In this document: piece by piece, positions 9,596-20,300 of the stretch
Layout of the letters: each line of letters begins with the position of its first letter
How positions within the stretch are numbered: the first letter of the stretch is position 1
DNA from: Sphacelaria rigidula
Lineage: Eukaryota; Phaeophyceae; Sphacelariales
NCBI GenBank assembly: GCA_964200075.2
Contig: CAXNAA020000326.1
Span: forward strand, 1-22,602
Reading direction: 5' to 3'
DNA length: 22,602 nt
Position numbers and translations under genes: made by a program
Notes under the pieces: model-generated
Databases searched by the model: none
Told to the model about the DNA's origin: nothing
The model's input: only the letters and a program-made list of their open reading frames with translations

Positions 9596-10041
9596 AAACA
9601 CGGGATCTTACAAATTGGGGATGGATCTTTTATTGGGGATGAGAAACCCGGAAAATGCAACTCTTCGTATCCACACCAAATCTTCGAAATATGGTTCCAT
9701 TTCTTCACCTACTGTCAGCTATTAACAACTGCTACACGCCATAGAAATTGGGATTTCGATCACCGAAATGTTGGGGTCCTAGGTGAAAAACCATTTTCGG
9801 AACCATTTTGGCGTCCGTTCGAACACCCGGAATTCCCCAAAGTTGGTTTCTCACCTAGGACCCCATCATTTCAGTGATCGAAATCCAAATTTATATGGCG
9901 TGTAGCAGTTGTCAGTAGCTATCAGTAGGTGAAGAAATGGAACTATATTCCGAAGGTTTGGTGCGGATACGAAAATTTTAACTCTCCGGGTTTCTCATCC
10001 CCAATAAAAGATCCATCCCCAATTTGTAAGAACCCGTGTTT
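9596..10041. mobile_element. Foldback MITE-like element, copy 2
   Basis: A 446-bp inverted repeat whose ends (AAACACGGG and CCCGTGTTT) lie exactly equidistant from a centre at 9818/9819. The arms share the AAATTGGGGATGG, TTTGGTGTGGATACGAA, GGTGAAGAAATGG and CCTAGGTGA words in opposite orientation. It is the same family as the element at 9010-9437, separated from it by 158 bp. It is non-autonomous, with a possible 2-bp flank duplication (GT). If transcribed it would fold into one long hairpin. Confidence 0.9.
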
Positions 10042-11263
10042 GTATCGGAAATGCGCCACAGTCCGTGGGAAGCGCAGTTCACAGGACACACAGCGATCGA
10101 ACGGTGTAAAGCAACACCAAATCCTTGAGTGAGTTTGAGCATCCAAACGACTCGACCACGTTGCTTGTTCACAGGGAGCGGCACGCGCAAGGTACTTGGT
10201 GGCACGTGTGCCAAACCTTCCCGAGAGGCTGTGGAGTAGGTGGGAGTGTTGAGGATGATCAAGGCCCTATCTGCAAGGTCAATACTTTTGAGAGAGCCAG
10301 CTCTGTGAAATTACGTACCTAAGTTTGGATGACTGCATTGAGACTCTCAAGACATGCACAAGATTGGCACTTTCACGTGTGCTGCATCAATGCCAATGCC
10401 AAGAATTCGTTTTAGCAAGAATGCGGTACCGCGCCAGCGGGATCGGTACGCCTAAAAAGGTCTGGACACCCTGAGTATCCGTTGGTTTGATAGCTAAGAG
10501 TGAATGCTTAAGTGATTCACAATTGGACAATTTGAGTAGCTATAAATCCCATAAGCGCATCTCAACTGGCTGTGTGTAGCAACGGGGTTTCATCGACTGA
10601 AATGAAACCATTGCGCGAAAATGCTGATCGGCATACTTGACCCAGGTATCCGCACCCGATTCCTCCGGAGAACAACTCGTACGGCGCGTACACAACATAG
10701 TCATACCGCATGTGCTGAAACACCCCGCGATGAGCCAGCCAAGTGTAGGCCCCCACTCCCTCCCCCCTCCAACCCCCTTCGTTTAGAATTCTGAATGAGG
10801 GGTCAACGCGAGTGGCAATCCGAACCGGAAACAAAGCCACAGTCTCGTTCCCCACCACCCACTCCGGAAACCTGCGGTTTCAAACGAAAGGTACTTCAAG
10901 ATGTTTTCGTTTAACAATAAACACACCGGCCTCCTGCAGGTGGTGCTACACTTCGACGTATAGCTATAAACCGGATGTTGAAGCGAATACGACGATAAAA
11001 AAGCTTCCACCTGCCACTCAGGTAAAAATAAGACGATATGATGGTTCTCGCTACGGTGCTAACTTGTGCTAAGGGCAGGCGTAACCGTCCGTATTCATCG
11101 CTCTCCGCGGCATAAACAGGTTACGCTCCCCATTGCTTTCTCGCCGTCCAGGGTCCAAGCTGGCTTCTCCTTCAATCAAAATGCCGTAGAAGTCAGCGGC
11201 GCGCTGGGCCCGCACGGTGTGCTCCGCAGGGTAACAAGGCAAATCCAAATAGCGACAAATTTT
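10042..11263. other. Stretch downstream of the acetyltransferase gene
   Basis: This lies 3' of the acetyltransferase stop and must include its 3' untranslated region and poly(A) site; I cannot place either. A 98-codon minus-strand open frame at 10562-10858 and one at 9978-10262 look unremarkable and have no domain I know. No repeats stand out. Confidence 0.45.
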
Positions 11264-11338
11264 TCAGGATCGTATGTCTTCCGGCAAGTCCTCTATCTTC
11301 AACGTTTCCAGGTCGTAATAGAATTGAATCGCGTCCAC
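11264..11338 (-). CDS. Acetyltransferase terminal exon
   Basis: After acceptor GCGCGCAG the frame reads V-D-A-I-Q-F-Y-Y-D-L and ends at TGA 11264-11266 (24 codons). D-G-L plus V-D-A-I is the junction expected of the last strand of this family, and phase 0 matches the 18825 donor. Distance (7.5 kb) is the main reason for caution. Confidence 0.75.
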   Translation of the reverse strand: MDAIQFYYDLETLKIEDLPEDIRS

Positions 11339-14300
11339 CTGCGCGCGCGTAAAGTATGAAAACGGAAACGGGCTGATTATCGAGGAATGAAGCGAGAACG
11401 TAATCAGGATTCATTGAAAACATCTCACACTTCAACCGACGCCGGAGCATACAAATGGGGTTCATTGTTACGGCGAACATGCAGGTATGGCAAAAAGGAT
11501 TGTCTCCGACGTCCATTGTCAAGAATCAGCGAGCGTTGGGATGTCATCGGGAAACCCTCCGTGACTTGCACATCAACCGTAGCGGAATCATCATGATGAA
11601 CGGAGATCAGACGGTATCGTAGGGTAGTCGTCGGAGAAACCCACTAGATTCGGGTTTATGGAGTAAAAGCGATTGAGAAGGCATGAGTAAGACCAGCCGC
11701 AGCTTTACCAGGGAGGACTGGGAGGCGCACAAGAAGGGAGAAAGATCTCAGTGAGGGTGGGGTGACCAGGAGCGTCCGACAGCAGACAACAGAGGGGAGA
11801 GGTGGCGTACTCATTCGTTGTTTGCCTCCGTCATTTGACTATTGACCACGCCCCCCTTCCGAGACGTGGCGCCATTTCCATTCCAAATAGAGACACCTCA
11901 AACGTTTGGGCGCTCGGTACGATTTTCCCATACGCCACGCGATGAATATTCACTCATTTCATCCCGTTCCTGTTTCGCTGCCTGTGGTCACCATCTATCT
12001 CCTAGAATAGAGATCGTGTTCTCCCTAACATTTACTATACCAAAAGATTACATGTTACGTTGGCTTTCGTCCCTCATCTCTAAAACGTCCCGTTCCTTGT
12101 ACGGTTCACATACTCCCACTACATGAGTTCTACTCTCTGTTGTTGCTTGTCACATTGCCACAGGAGCAATTCTTTGTATCTATTACTTTCTCCACCCAGC
12201 TTTAGATCCACTCATTTTCTCATTCTGGTAGGCCCAGGCCTCCCGCCCGGAATCGACTTTCCAACGTTGCCGCGTAGAATAGTGCGCCGTGCGAATATGT
12301 AAGTCCTTATCTCTTTTCAATCCTTCGTATATCTTCAAGTTTTGTCCCCCGTCCACCTCATGTCTGAGCGCTATATTTCCCCTCATTTCTGTCATTTCGA
12401 TAACTTTTCCCTTGCACCCTCAAAACTTTTTCATGGGCAATATCTCGTCTTGGTTTCCTCCTATATCCTTCCATATTTCTCGACTACACTATTCCGACGT
12501 ACTCCAGTTTTGCCTTTTAGCTACATTCTTCCACACAGCCCTCTCGACGTTGGACGGTAATCTCTCTTTGGCATGCTTCCAACATGACATTGACATTCCA
12601 ACGCCCTCAAGACTCAATTTCTTTCTAAATGGGCACTTTCTGCGGTCAAGACTGCATTCATATATTTAATCGTCGCTTGTGAGTAACCATTTTCCCAGCT
12701 ACTATAATCTATACTGCTCCCAGCTGCTTCACGAACTTCGCGTCCCCGCATACTTCTCCTGCATAGTCTAGCTTTGGTGCAATCACATTCATCAGGGTAC
12801 ATGTCTTAACCCTAGTGTCGAGGTGCGGGTCTGCTGGGATCACGTCTATCTTGCCTAAATGTGATACACCTGTTGCCGAAGGATCTCCAGAGCGAGGCGG
12901 AATTTTCTCTCTTACCAAGTAGGCAAGGATTTGGCCGTGACCGGTGGTGGGCGAGAAGAAGTAGTGAACGAGCATGTACGGCAGTACCGGCTACGTTCAA
13001 CCAGGGTTCATGCGATGACCCCGTTGTTCGAGCTCTTTCAACCGGAGACCATGTTGCCCAGGTTGCCAAATATCCAGTTTCACAGGTTTGAACGTTTCGG
13101 GTTCGCTCATGTATGTCATTGGCGGACCCCGTTCCTGAGACCATTTCTCCAGCTCACGTGTGTATTCTGGTGTTCATTACTCTCATACATGTAGAACAAG
13201 GTTTTCGTGAGATTGAGTTGGGTGCGGATTGAGAGTGACTTTGATCATTCGCTTTAACTTGGCCAATTTTTCATTCCGTGTGTGCTTTTCTTCGTCTCAT
13301 CACTGTCATGTGCTTACAGCTACACGTTGATATCTTGCTCAGGGGTATCCAGGGCCTCAGTGGCAAGCTACTACAGAGTGAGTATTGGGTCTGGTGGAGG
13401 TGCATTTCGGAGCTGAAACGGCTTAGTCACTATTTGACCGCTTTTCACTCTCAATTGTACCTTCAACTCTCAATTTTAGGAAAACGTTGTTGTATGTTCT
13501 CCACATGCCCTTTCCTATTACTTCATCTATGTGCGCATGCCAATAGCAATACTTCTGAAATCTCTCCGTCAGGAAACGTACACTGCTGAAGGGGGGCACC
13601 ATGGACAGAATCCGGCAAGTGGTCAAGATTTCGATGATGTTTAGGGTGGAGATGTTGATGGAATGGGGGAAAGACAAGCATGAAACAGGAGTTCATGCGC
13701 ACTGCTACAAGCGTTTAGGCAAGCAGGCTCTAGAGGAAGGGAGTAGGCCATGGTCGTAACTAACAAACTGCACGCGGCGTGGGAGCACTGATGGTGGAGG
13801 CGAAGTGCACAAGCATGTCAAACTAAAAGCGCAAGATGGTTTACATCAGGTCTCGATTTCCCACTCACTGGGGCGGGGGGCGAAGACGGTTTCGATGGCA
13901 TGCGAGAGTATCTGGGAAAACTACCGGTGGTAACACTATCTATGATTGGATAAATGGATTCAACCGTTACGTTTGTACAGCAGCAGGTACTGTGGCTCTT
14001 TAGTGAATGGATCTTGGAACGTCCTGTGCACTAGTGCAGAGCAAGGGCTATTGTAGGGTTTATATGTACAGTAGTCGCGCATCCTAATTTCACTTTTTAG
14101 CTGTACTGCGCTGCTTGCCCTGTATACTCAAAATCATACTGCGTGTACTGTACTGTGTACTCAATTTCTCGCGTGTACTGTACTGCACGGCGCTGCTCGT
14201 ACCGTATGTCCGATCACACTGCGTGTACGGTATACTGAGCTGCTTGTACTGTGTACTCAATTACACCGCGTGTGCGGCCCTGTGCTGGGCCGTATAGTCT

Positions 14301-17300
14301 GTACTGCTGTGCACTCTACTGTTTGGCATGCCCGGTGTACTCTTCTGCTGGGTGTGCTGTACTGTTTTGACAGAGATGTTTCGTGCTGATGTCTGTAAGG
14401 GGCTTTCTACACTCTAGAACGATATATTTTTGATGTCAGCACCCTGTCGTATGTTGGATTTGACGTCAACACGTCGGAGATATGGCATGTTATATCTCAA
14501 CCCCTCAACCAGGATTGGAGGAACGCCAACTCACGAAGTGTCCCTTAACTTCACGGGTGCTTTATTTCATGTTTTGTTTTTGCTGGGTGGTGATTGCGTG
14601 GACCTTGCGGTTCATTCGAGCTATCGTTTGTCGAATTCGACGCCAACACGCCGTAGATATACCATTTTATATCTGGACCCCTTGGCCGGTCGCCCCGGTG
14701 GCTCAGTTGGTAACCTCGACACCCTCTTACGGTTGGGTCGTGGGTTCGAATCTAGGTGCAGTCACACGATCTGGGATTTTTTCTCACATAATGCCCAAAA
14801 GTGGAGAACGACTATGTCATGAGTAAACAAAATTCGACTTCACGGTCGACGAGGAAAGGGGAGTGCTGAACCCCTGTCGAGAAGAAAAATACGACAAGAA
14901 CCGCAGAAGGAAGGTGGAGAACTAAAACAATAGAAAAAAAACTCCTGTGTTGCCCTTCCTCCTGTGTGACCCCGGCTGATGCGCTCACACAAACCGAAAG
15001 ATGTAGACTGGCGTCCAGAATAGATGGGATGACAACACACACACACGCCCCTGAACCAGGGTTGGAGGGACACCATCAGGAAACATTCACGAAACGTCCC
15101 TGAACGTCTTGTGTACATCTGTCTCTTTGATTTTTGTTGCTTGACGGTCATCACGTGGACCTTGCGGTTCATCCGAGCGATATCGTTTGTCGAATTTGAC
15201 GTCAACATGTCGGGGATATGGCATGCCATATCTCAATCCCTGAACCGGATTAGGAGAGACACCAACAGGAAACATTCGGAAAGTGGGCACTAACGTCTTG
15301 TGCACATTTGTCTCTCTGATTTTTGTTGCTAGACGGTCATCACGTGGACCTTGCGGTTCATCCGAGCTATCGTTTGTCGAATTTGACGTCAAAACGCCGG
15401 AGATATGGCATGCCATAGCCTCAAATTCTTGTGTGCATCTTTTTTTGTTTCGTTATTGCTGGTCCCTGACTGCGTGTACCTTGCGATTCATCCGAGCTAT
15501 CGTTTGTTGAAATCGACCCATGACACATAAACGCTTGAGTTACGTCCCTTCATGTATCCACTCCTACTAACAATCTTCCTCCAGAATAGCCCTCTTCGTT
15601 ACTTTGTTCCATACAGCTTCATCAGCCACGGCTGGCAACCTCTTTCGTGGCATCCTCCTTGCGCTATTGACACTTCAATTTTCTCTTGTCGCTATTTGTT
15701 TCAAGTGGTTACAATCCCAATTCTGCTCTCAAGACTGCATTACTCGTCGTTTTTGGCCATCCAAGTATTTTCTCATCTGCCACCACCTGTATTGTTTCCA
15801 GCTGCTTCACCAACTCTGCGTTACCTTTCCATACTTCTCCTGCATGTTATAGCCTAGCCTCAGTACAATCACATTCATCAGAATATATCTCTTGATCCTA
15901 GTATCGAGGTGCGAGTCTCCATGATGGACATGAGCATTAAGTTGAACCAACATCAATCCAAGCGCCGGGGTCCGTTTTGGGGCGTTCGGTAGCTGTAATG
16001 CCGTATCAGTAACTATCGACCGAGCCGTCATCGAGAACATTGCGCAACGACCGACCGTGCTGTCACAGGGAGACCCGCCAAGTCCGAGTGAAACTGAGGA
16101 GGCTCTGAGAGCTATGGTGAACGGCAAAGCCACGGGTCCGGCTCCGCATGGTCCAACTGCTGAAGTCCCCAAGCTTGGACTGAGCGGCGAGCCTTCCGAG
16201 ATCCTGCACCACTTCGACAGCAACATCGCTGCGGTTTGGACGTCTACTGAGGTGCCGAACGAGTAGAAACATGTCACTCTCAAACTAATGCTCAAGACGG
16301 AGGTGAGGGCCGAATGTCGTAACTGCCGAGGCATCTCACTCGTGACACATATAGGCGAACGTTCGCTTCAAAATCGAAGCCAACAGGCTCAGTAATTTCT
16401 GCAAGGAGGAAAGGATCTTCCCCAAAGAGCAGTGCGAATTCCGGCGCCAACGATTGACCACGGACAACATGTTCCTGGCCTACGCCGACTTCAGGAGTTG
16501 GGACGTCCCACGAAACATGCGTTTCATCGACCTGCGCAGACGGGGTACGGCTCCGTGGATCGCACGCCCCTGTGGGAAGTACTTGCCCGGTTCGGAGTTC
16601 CGCCTCGAATGCTTGCGGCCATCCGTACATTTTGCGACGGCATGCGAACTGTCAAAATGGTTCAACGTCTGCCAGGGCCTCAGAGAAGGTAGCGCTTCGT
16701 CTCCGCTGGCTTTGAACAGCTTCGGCGTAGCCTTGGTCGACTTGATCGTGCAGCGGTATGCGGCGAACCCAGCCATCTTCTCAGACTTGGTACTTCTAGA
16801 TGATGCACCAAAAGGTGACCGAGGTGAGCTTCTGGAAGAGACCGCTGGAGAAGGTACGACGCGCGGTGTGGGCAACGCTTTAGGCAGACAACGCCGGCAT
16901 AGCCTCGGGGTCCCCAGACGGGCTTGCTGAAATGGTGGCCGTGGTAGTGGTGGCCTGTCAGGAGTTCAATCTGACGGTATCGGAGAGTAAGACAGAGTCC
17001 ATGCGCCTGCGGTCAGTACCCGGCTCCGCATAGTCCACCTTGCACACCAGCGCGCCGGGCAACGGTATAAGCAGACGGTCGAGTTTGTTCACCTCGGTGG
17101 GGCTGTCGGCGGGGATGCGAAAATGTCCATCAAAATTCTGCCGCCGGATCAGTGCTGCGTGGGCACGCGTCTGAACGTTCCCAACTCTAGGATCGACCCA
17201 ACGCCCAGCTATCTTGAAACGTCCGGCTGCTAAAAGCGGAGGTGGCAGAAGCTCTGTTACACGGACGTGCTACATGGACGCTGCGTTCCGAGGACTTTTG

Positions 17301-20300
17301 CCAGTCTGCGCATTGCCCGCCACAACTTCTTTCTGCCGGTGGTTGGATGCCTCAGGAAAGATCGAAATGACTACAAGATTTTTTCATACACAGCTGTGCT
17401 CGGAATGACCAACTGCGAACGTACGGAGACGACCATCTGCAAGCGTGACCTCTGGTTCGCGGGGCCCCTTGCCTGGTGGGACGAAAGACGTCTTCCAAAA
17501 CGCGTCATGCACGGACGTTTGCCGCACAAGGGTCCACGGCGGCTAGCCGGGGGTACAGGTTCGGAAGGTCGAGACACGTGAAGAAGCCATGCCTTTTCGA
17601 GAGGTGATCGCAACAACACTCCGGACAAACCTGTATACGCGCTATATTCGGGCATAGGATCAGAGGCACGGCCCGAGTGGCAGTGCCGCGTCTATCCACT
17701 TGCTGGCCCCTCAGTTAGAGTGTACATGGAAGAGTGATGCATTTACGGTGTAGGTGTACAATATGTGCGTAAAACTCAGGGAGACACCCACACAACAAGG
17801 CACCAATAGCATTGGTCACGCACGTGGCAGAAAAGGGAGCACACCCAGGACAACGATTGACACCAACGGTCGATGAGATGGATCGAAAAAATGGGGGGAC
17901 GGGAGAGCGGGGACGTTTGTATATACACGGTTGGGGGATGTACTGGATGGAGATGAGGGGAGGAATAGTATAATAGGACAGTGCCGAGGGGGGGGAGTGT
18001 GGCCAATGCAAGAGGAAAAGGCGAACATGCGTGGGGCGAAAATTAAAATACCACATTTCTCAACTAAGCAATACGTCAGGGAAAGGTGTATCGGTCTGGG
18101 TTCACGGAGTGACAGAATCGCTCGGGATAGGCGGGTACGCAAGCCGCCGAGACGAACATGACAACCATGATTAGCTACACGATGGGGAATCGGAGCAGGT
18201 GAGGTACACAACACCCTCCTCTCCCATCCATGCTGTGACGGTCTTCGAGGGGAGGAGGGCTCTAGTAATGCAGGATATTGCCATCGTTGAGAGGGAGAGT
18301 GCGTGGAATACAAAACAAAAGAGGACCACGCGCGGGGGCGCGTGAAAACCAACAGTACTGGATTCACCAATGGAGCAATCGTGGGTTGGGGAGCGTATCA
18401 CCGGGAGCGATAACAAACTTAATATCGATTTCATCTCCTGTAAACAAGGCCTCGCACTACCCTTGGCAATCCACGTTAGTATCTCGAGATGTTTCCGACA
18501 AAACGACTATCGGCGGCGTGGCCATATAACTCTTGTTCAAAATTCGACGTCGACGTTTTTCATGACGCGAAGCCACAAATCTCGCAAATACGTACCACGC
18601 TTGAGGTTAAACTATGGATGCAAATCGCCGACGCGCCAATTTGCGAATATCTGCTCCACAGCACATTAACGAACCTCGCGTACTTACCCACGATTGTCGA
18701 CACCGCCTAAATCATATGAGATCGGTTCCGGGTACTATCCCATAGACTATGTGAAAAATGGTACCATTTCAGCACGACCGTACACGTTGCCTGGAAAACC
18801 AACGGACGAACGCCCAATGCTCACCAGCCCGTCAATTCCTTTGAGGTTCCCAGCCTTCGGCACCACTGCTAACTCGGTGAAGCCCAACGTGCGCCACAAT
18901 CGAAGAGAAGCCTCGTTTGTCCGAAACACCTGCTCAGCATTGTGTCAAATCGATAAAAAAGCGGTAGAAGATATACCCAACTTGAAAGGGGGCGCATATT
19001 CTTCATCAGCTACCTGACTGGGAATTTGAAGGAGCAACCTACCGAGCGCTTCAGCAAGCCAGTTGCCTGGTACGACATCGAGCACTGAAATATCTACACT
19101 GTTGCTGCAGCCTTCGGGACTCGTTGCGTACTTTAACGAAAACTAGCGCGTCGCAACGGGCTCCGAATCTAAGCGACATTCCGGATGCACCCACGCTACT
19201 GCCTTGACGTCAAGTAACCGGGAAAAAGTACGCGCACGCTGAAAAATTCAAAATGAGATCTCAACTGCCTCGTTCAGTATGTATTCCCCTCTGGGGTTAG
19301 TGCTCGCGCACACTAAAACACACCACATGAAGGGCAGGTACACAACGCCTGTGACCTTGTCTCCACCTCAACCCCCTCGCAACCCAGGCGGGCGCTCGTT
19401 GAGAGCTCGAGAAGCGGGGGGGCTGAAGTCGACCTTGGCTTGTTGTGTACTCAAGTTGCTGAGCAGGTTTTCAAAGACGCAAACTTGGGCGAGGCAACAT
19501 CACGCGTTTCGAGAACCGTAACGGAGGCTAAAATCACTCCTCTGCTACAGCGCGCATGCCTTGCAGCTTTTTACGGGCGTGGTTGCTCATGTTCGAGCTG
19601 AGCACGGCCACCTTGCAAATCGTGAGGTTATTTCACTATGCTATGACGGTCCGACCCACACGCATGCCCCAGCAACGCACGTAACACAGATTTGCACATC
19701 ACCAATGCACACAGCTCAGATGCAATAACGCTCGTGGGGCCTACAATACACTTTTACCAACACAAATGGACTAGATGTTCACCAAATTGAAGTAGCTAGC
19801 CTTGTACCCGAGGTCCTTCGCTAGCCTCAAAAATGCGTAACCCATGAGCTTTCCCACTCCTCGTCTTCGACGCTGCGGATCCGTGATGAACCCGCCGTTA
19901 CAAAAGTGTGAGCATCGCCCGGGAAAATTGGTCTTGATATGAAACGTCCCCCACACCTCCGACGTCCAAGTGTTACTCGACTCTTTTGCACCATCGCTGC
20001 CGCCTGGTGCTTCCCGCATGAAACGGTTGGCAAAAAGCGACCGAAAGACGGGGAATGCATGAGCGCAACAGATGCTGAAATCCTCCTCTTTTCGGTGGTA
20101 TTTGTGGAGCGTGTTCATCTGAACTAGGCTTCGCTAGGGGTGAGGCAGTAGAGTTACGGGTCCCGAAGAAGAACATTGTCGTACCCTGCTGCCGAAGGAT
20201 CTCCAGAGCGAGACGTAATTCTCTCTCTTGTCATTTAGGCAAGGATTCGGCCGTGACCGATGGTAGGCAAGGAGAACAAGAAGTGAACGAGGTGGTAAGG

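Larger units (their letters stand above)
11339..18824 (-). other. 7.5-kb transposon-filled intron
   Basis: Bounded by donor GTGAGC (18824-18819) and acceptor GCGCGCAG (ending 11339) on the minus strand. It contains two LINE families, a dispersed repeat, a 189-bp tandem repeat with a SINE-like insert, and simple repeats. Segments 11339-12180, 13685-14095 and 17705-18824 show nothing that I recognise, although 17816-18370 is open for 184 codons on the minus strand with Pro/Ser/Arg-rich, domain-free content. Part of 17880-18000 is purine-rich. Confidence 0.7.

Noticed and set aside
14692-14764. Functional tRNA gene
   Set aside because: A and B boxes fit, but the acceptor stem and T stem pair at only a few positions, so it is a tRNA-derived relic.
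15087-15416. 109-codon minus-strand frame with a 63-residue repeated peptide
   Set aside because: It arises because the DNA repeat is 189 bp; the repeat carries an unrelated insert and a truncated unit, with no start context or domain.
17816-18370. 184-codon minus-strand open frame as a gene
   Set aside because: Pro/Ser/Arg-rich composition, no domain, and it lies within the large intron over purine-rich DNA; probably chance.
18688-18706. 19-bp micro-exon (A-V-S-T-I-V) with a GTAAGT donor as the next acetyltransferase exon
   Set aside because: The following possible exon would need a 37-bp intron, and the V-D-A-I-Q-F-Y-Y exon at 11338-11264 fits the family far better in phase.
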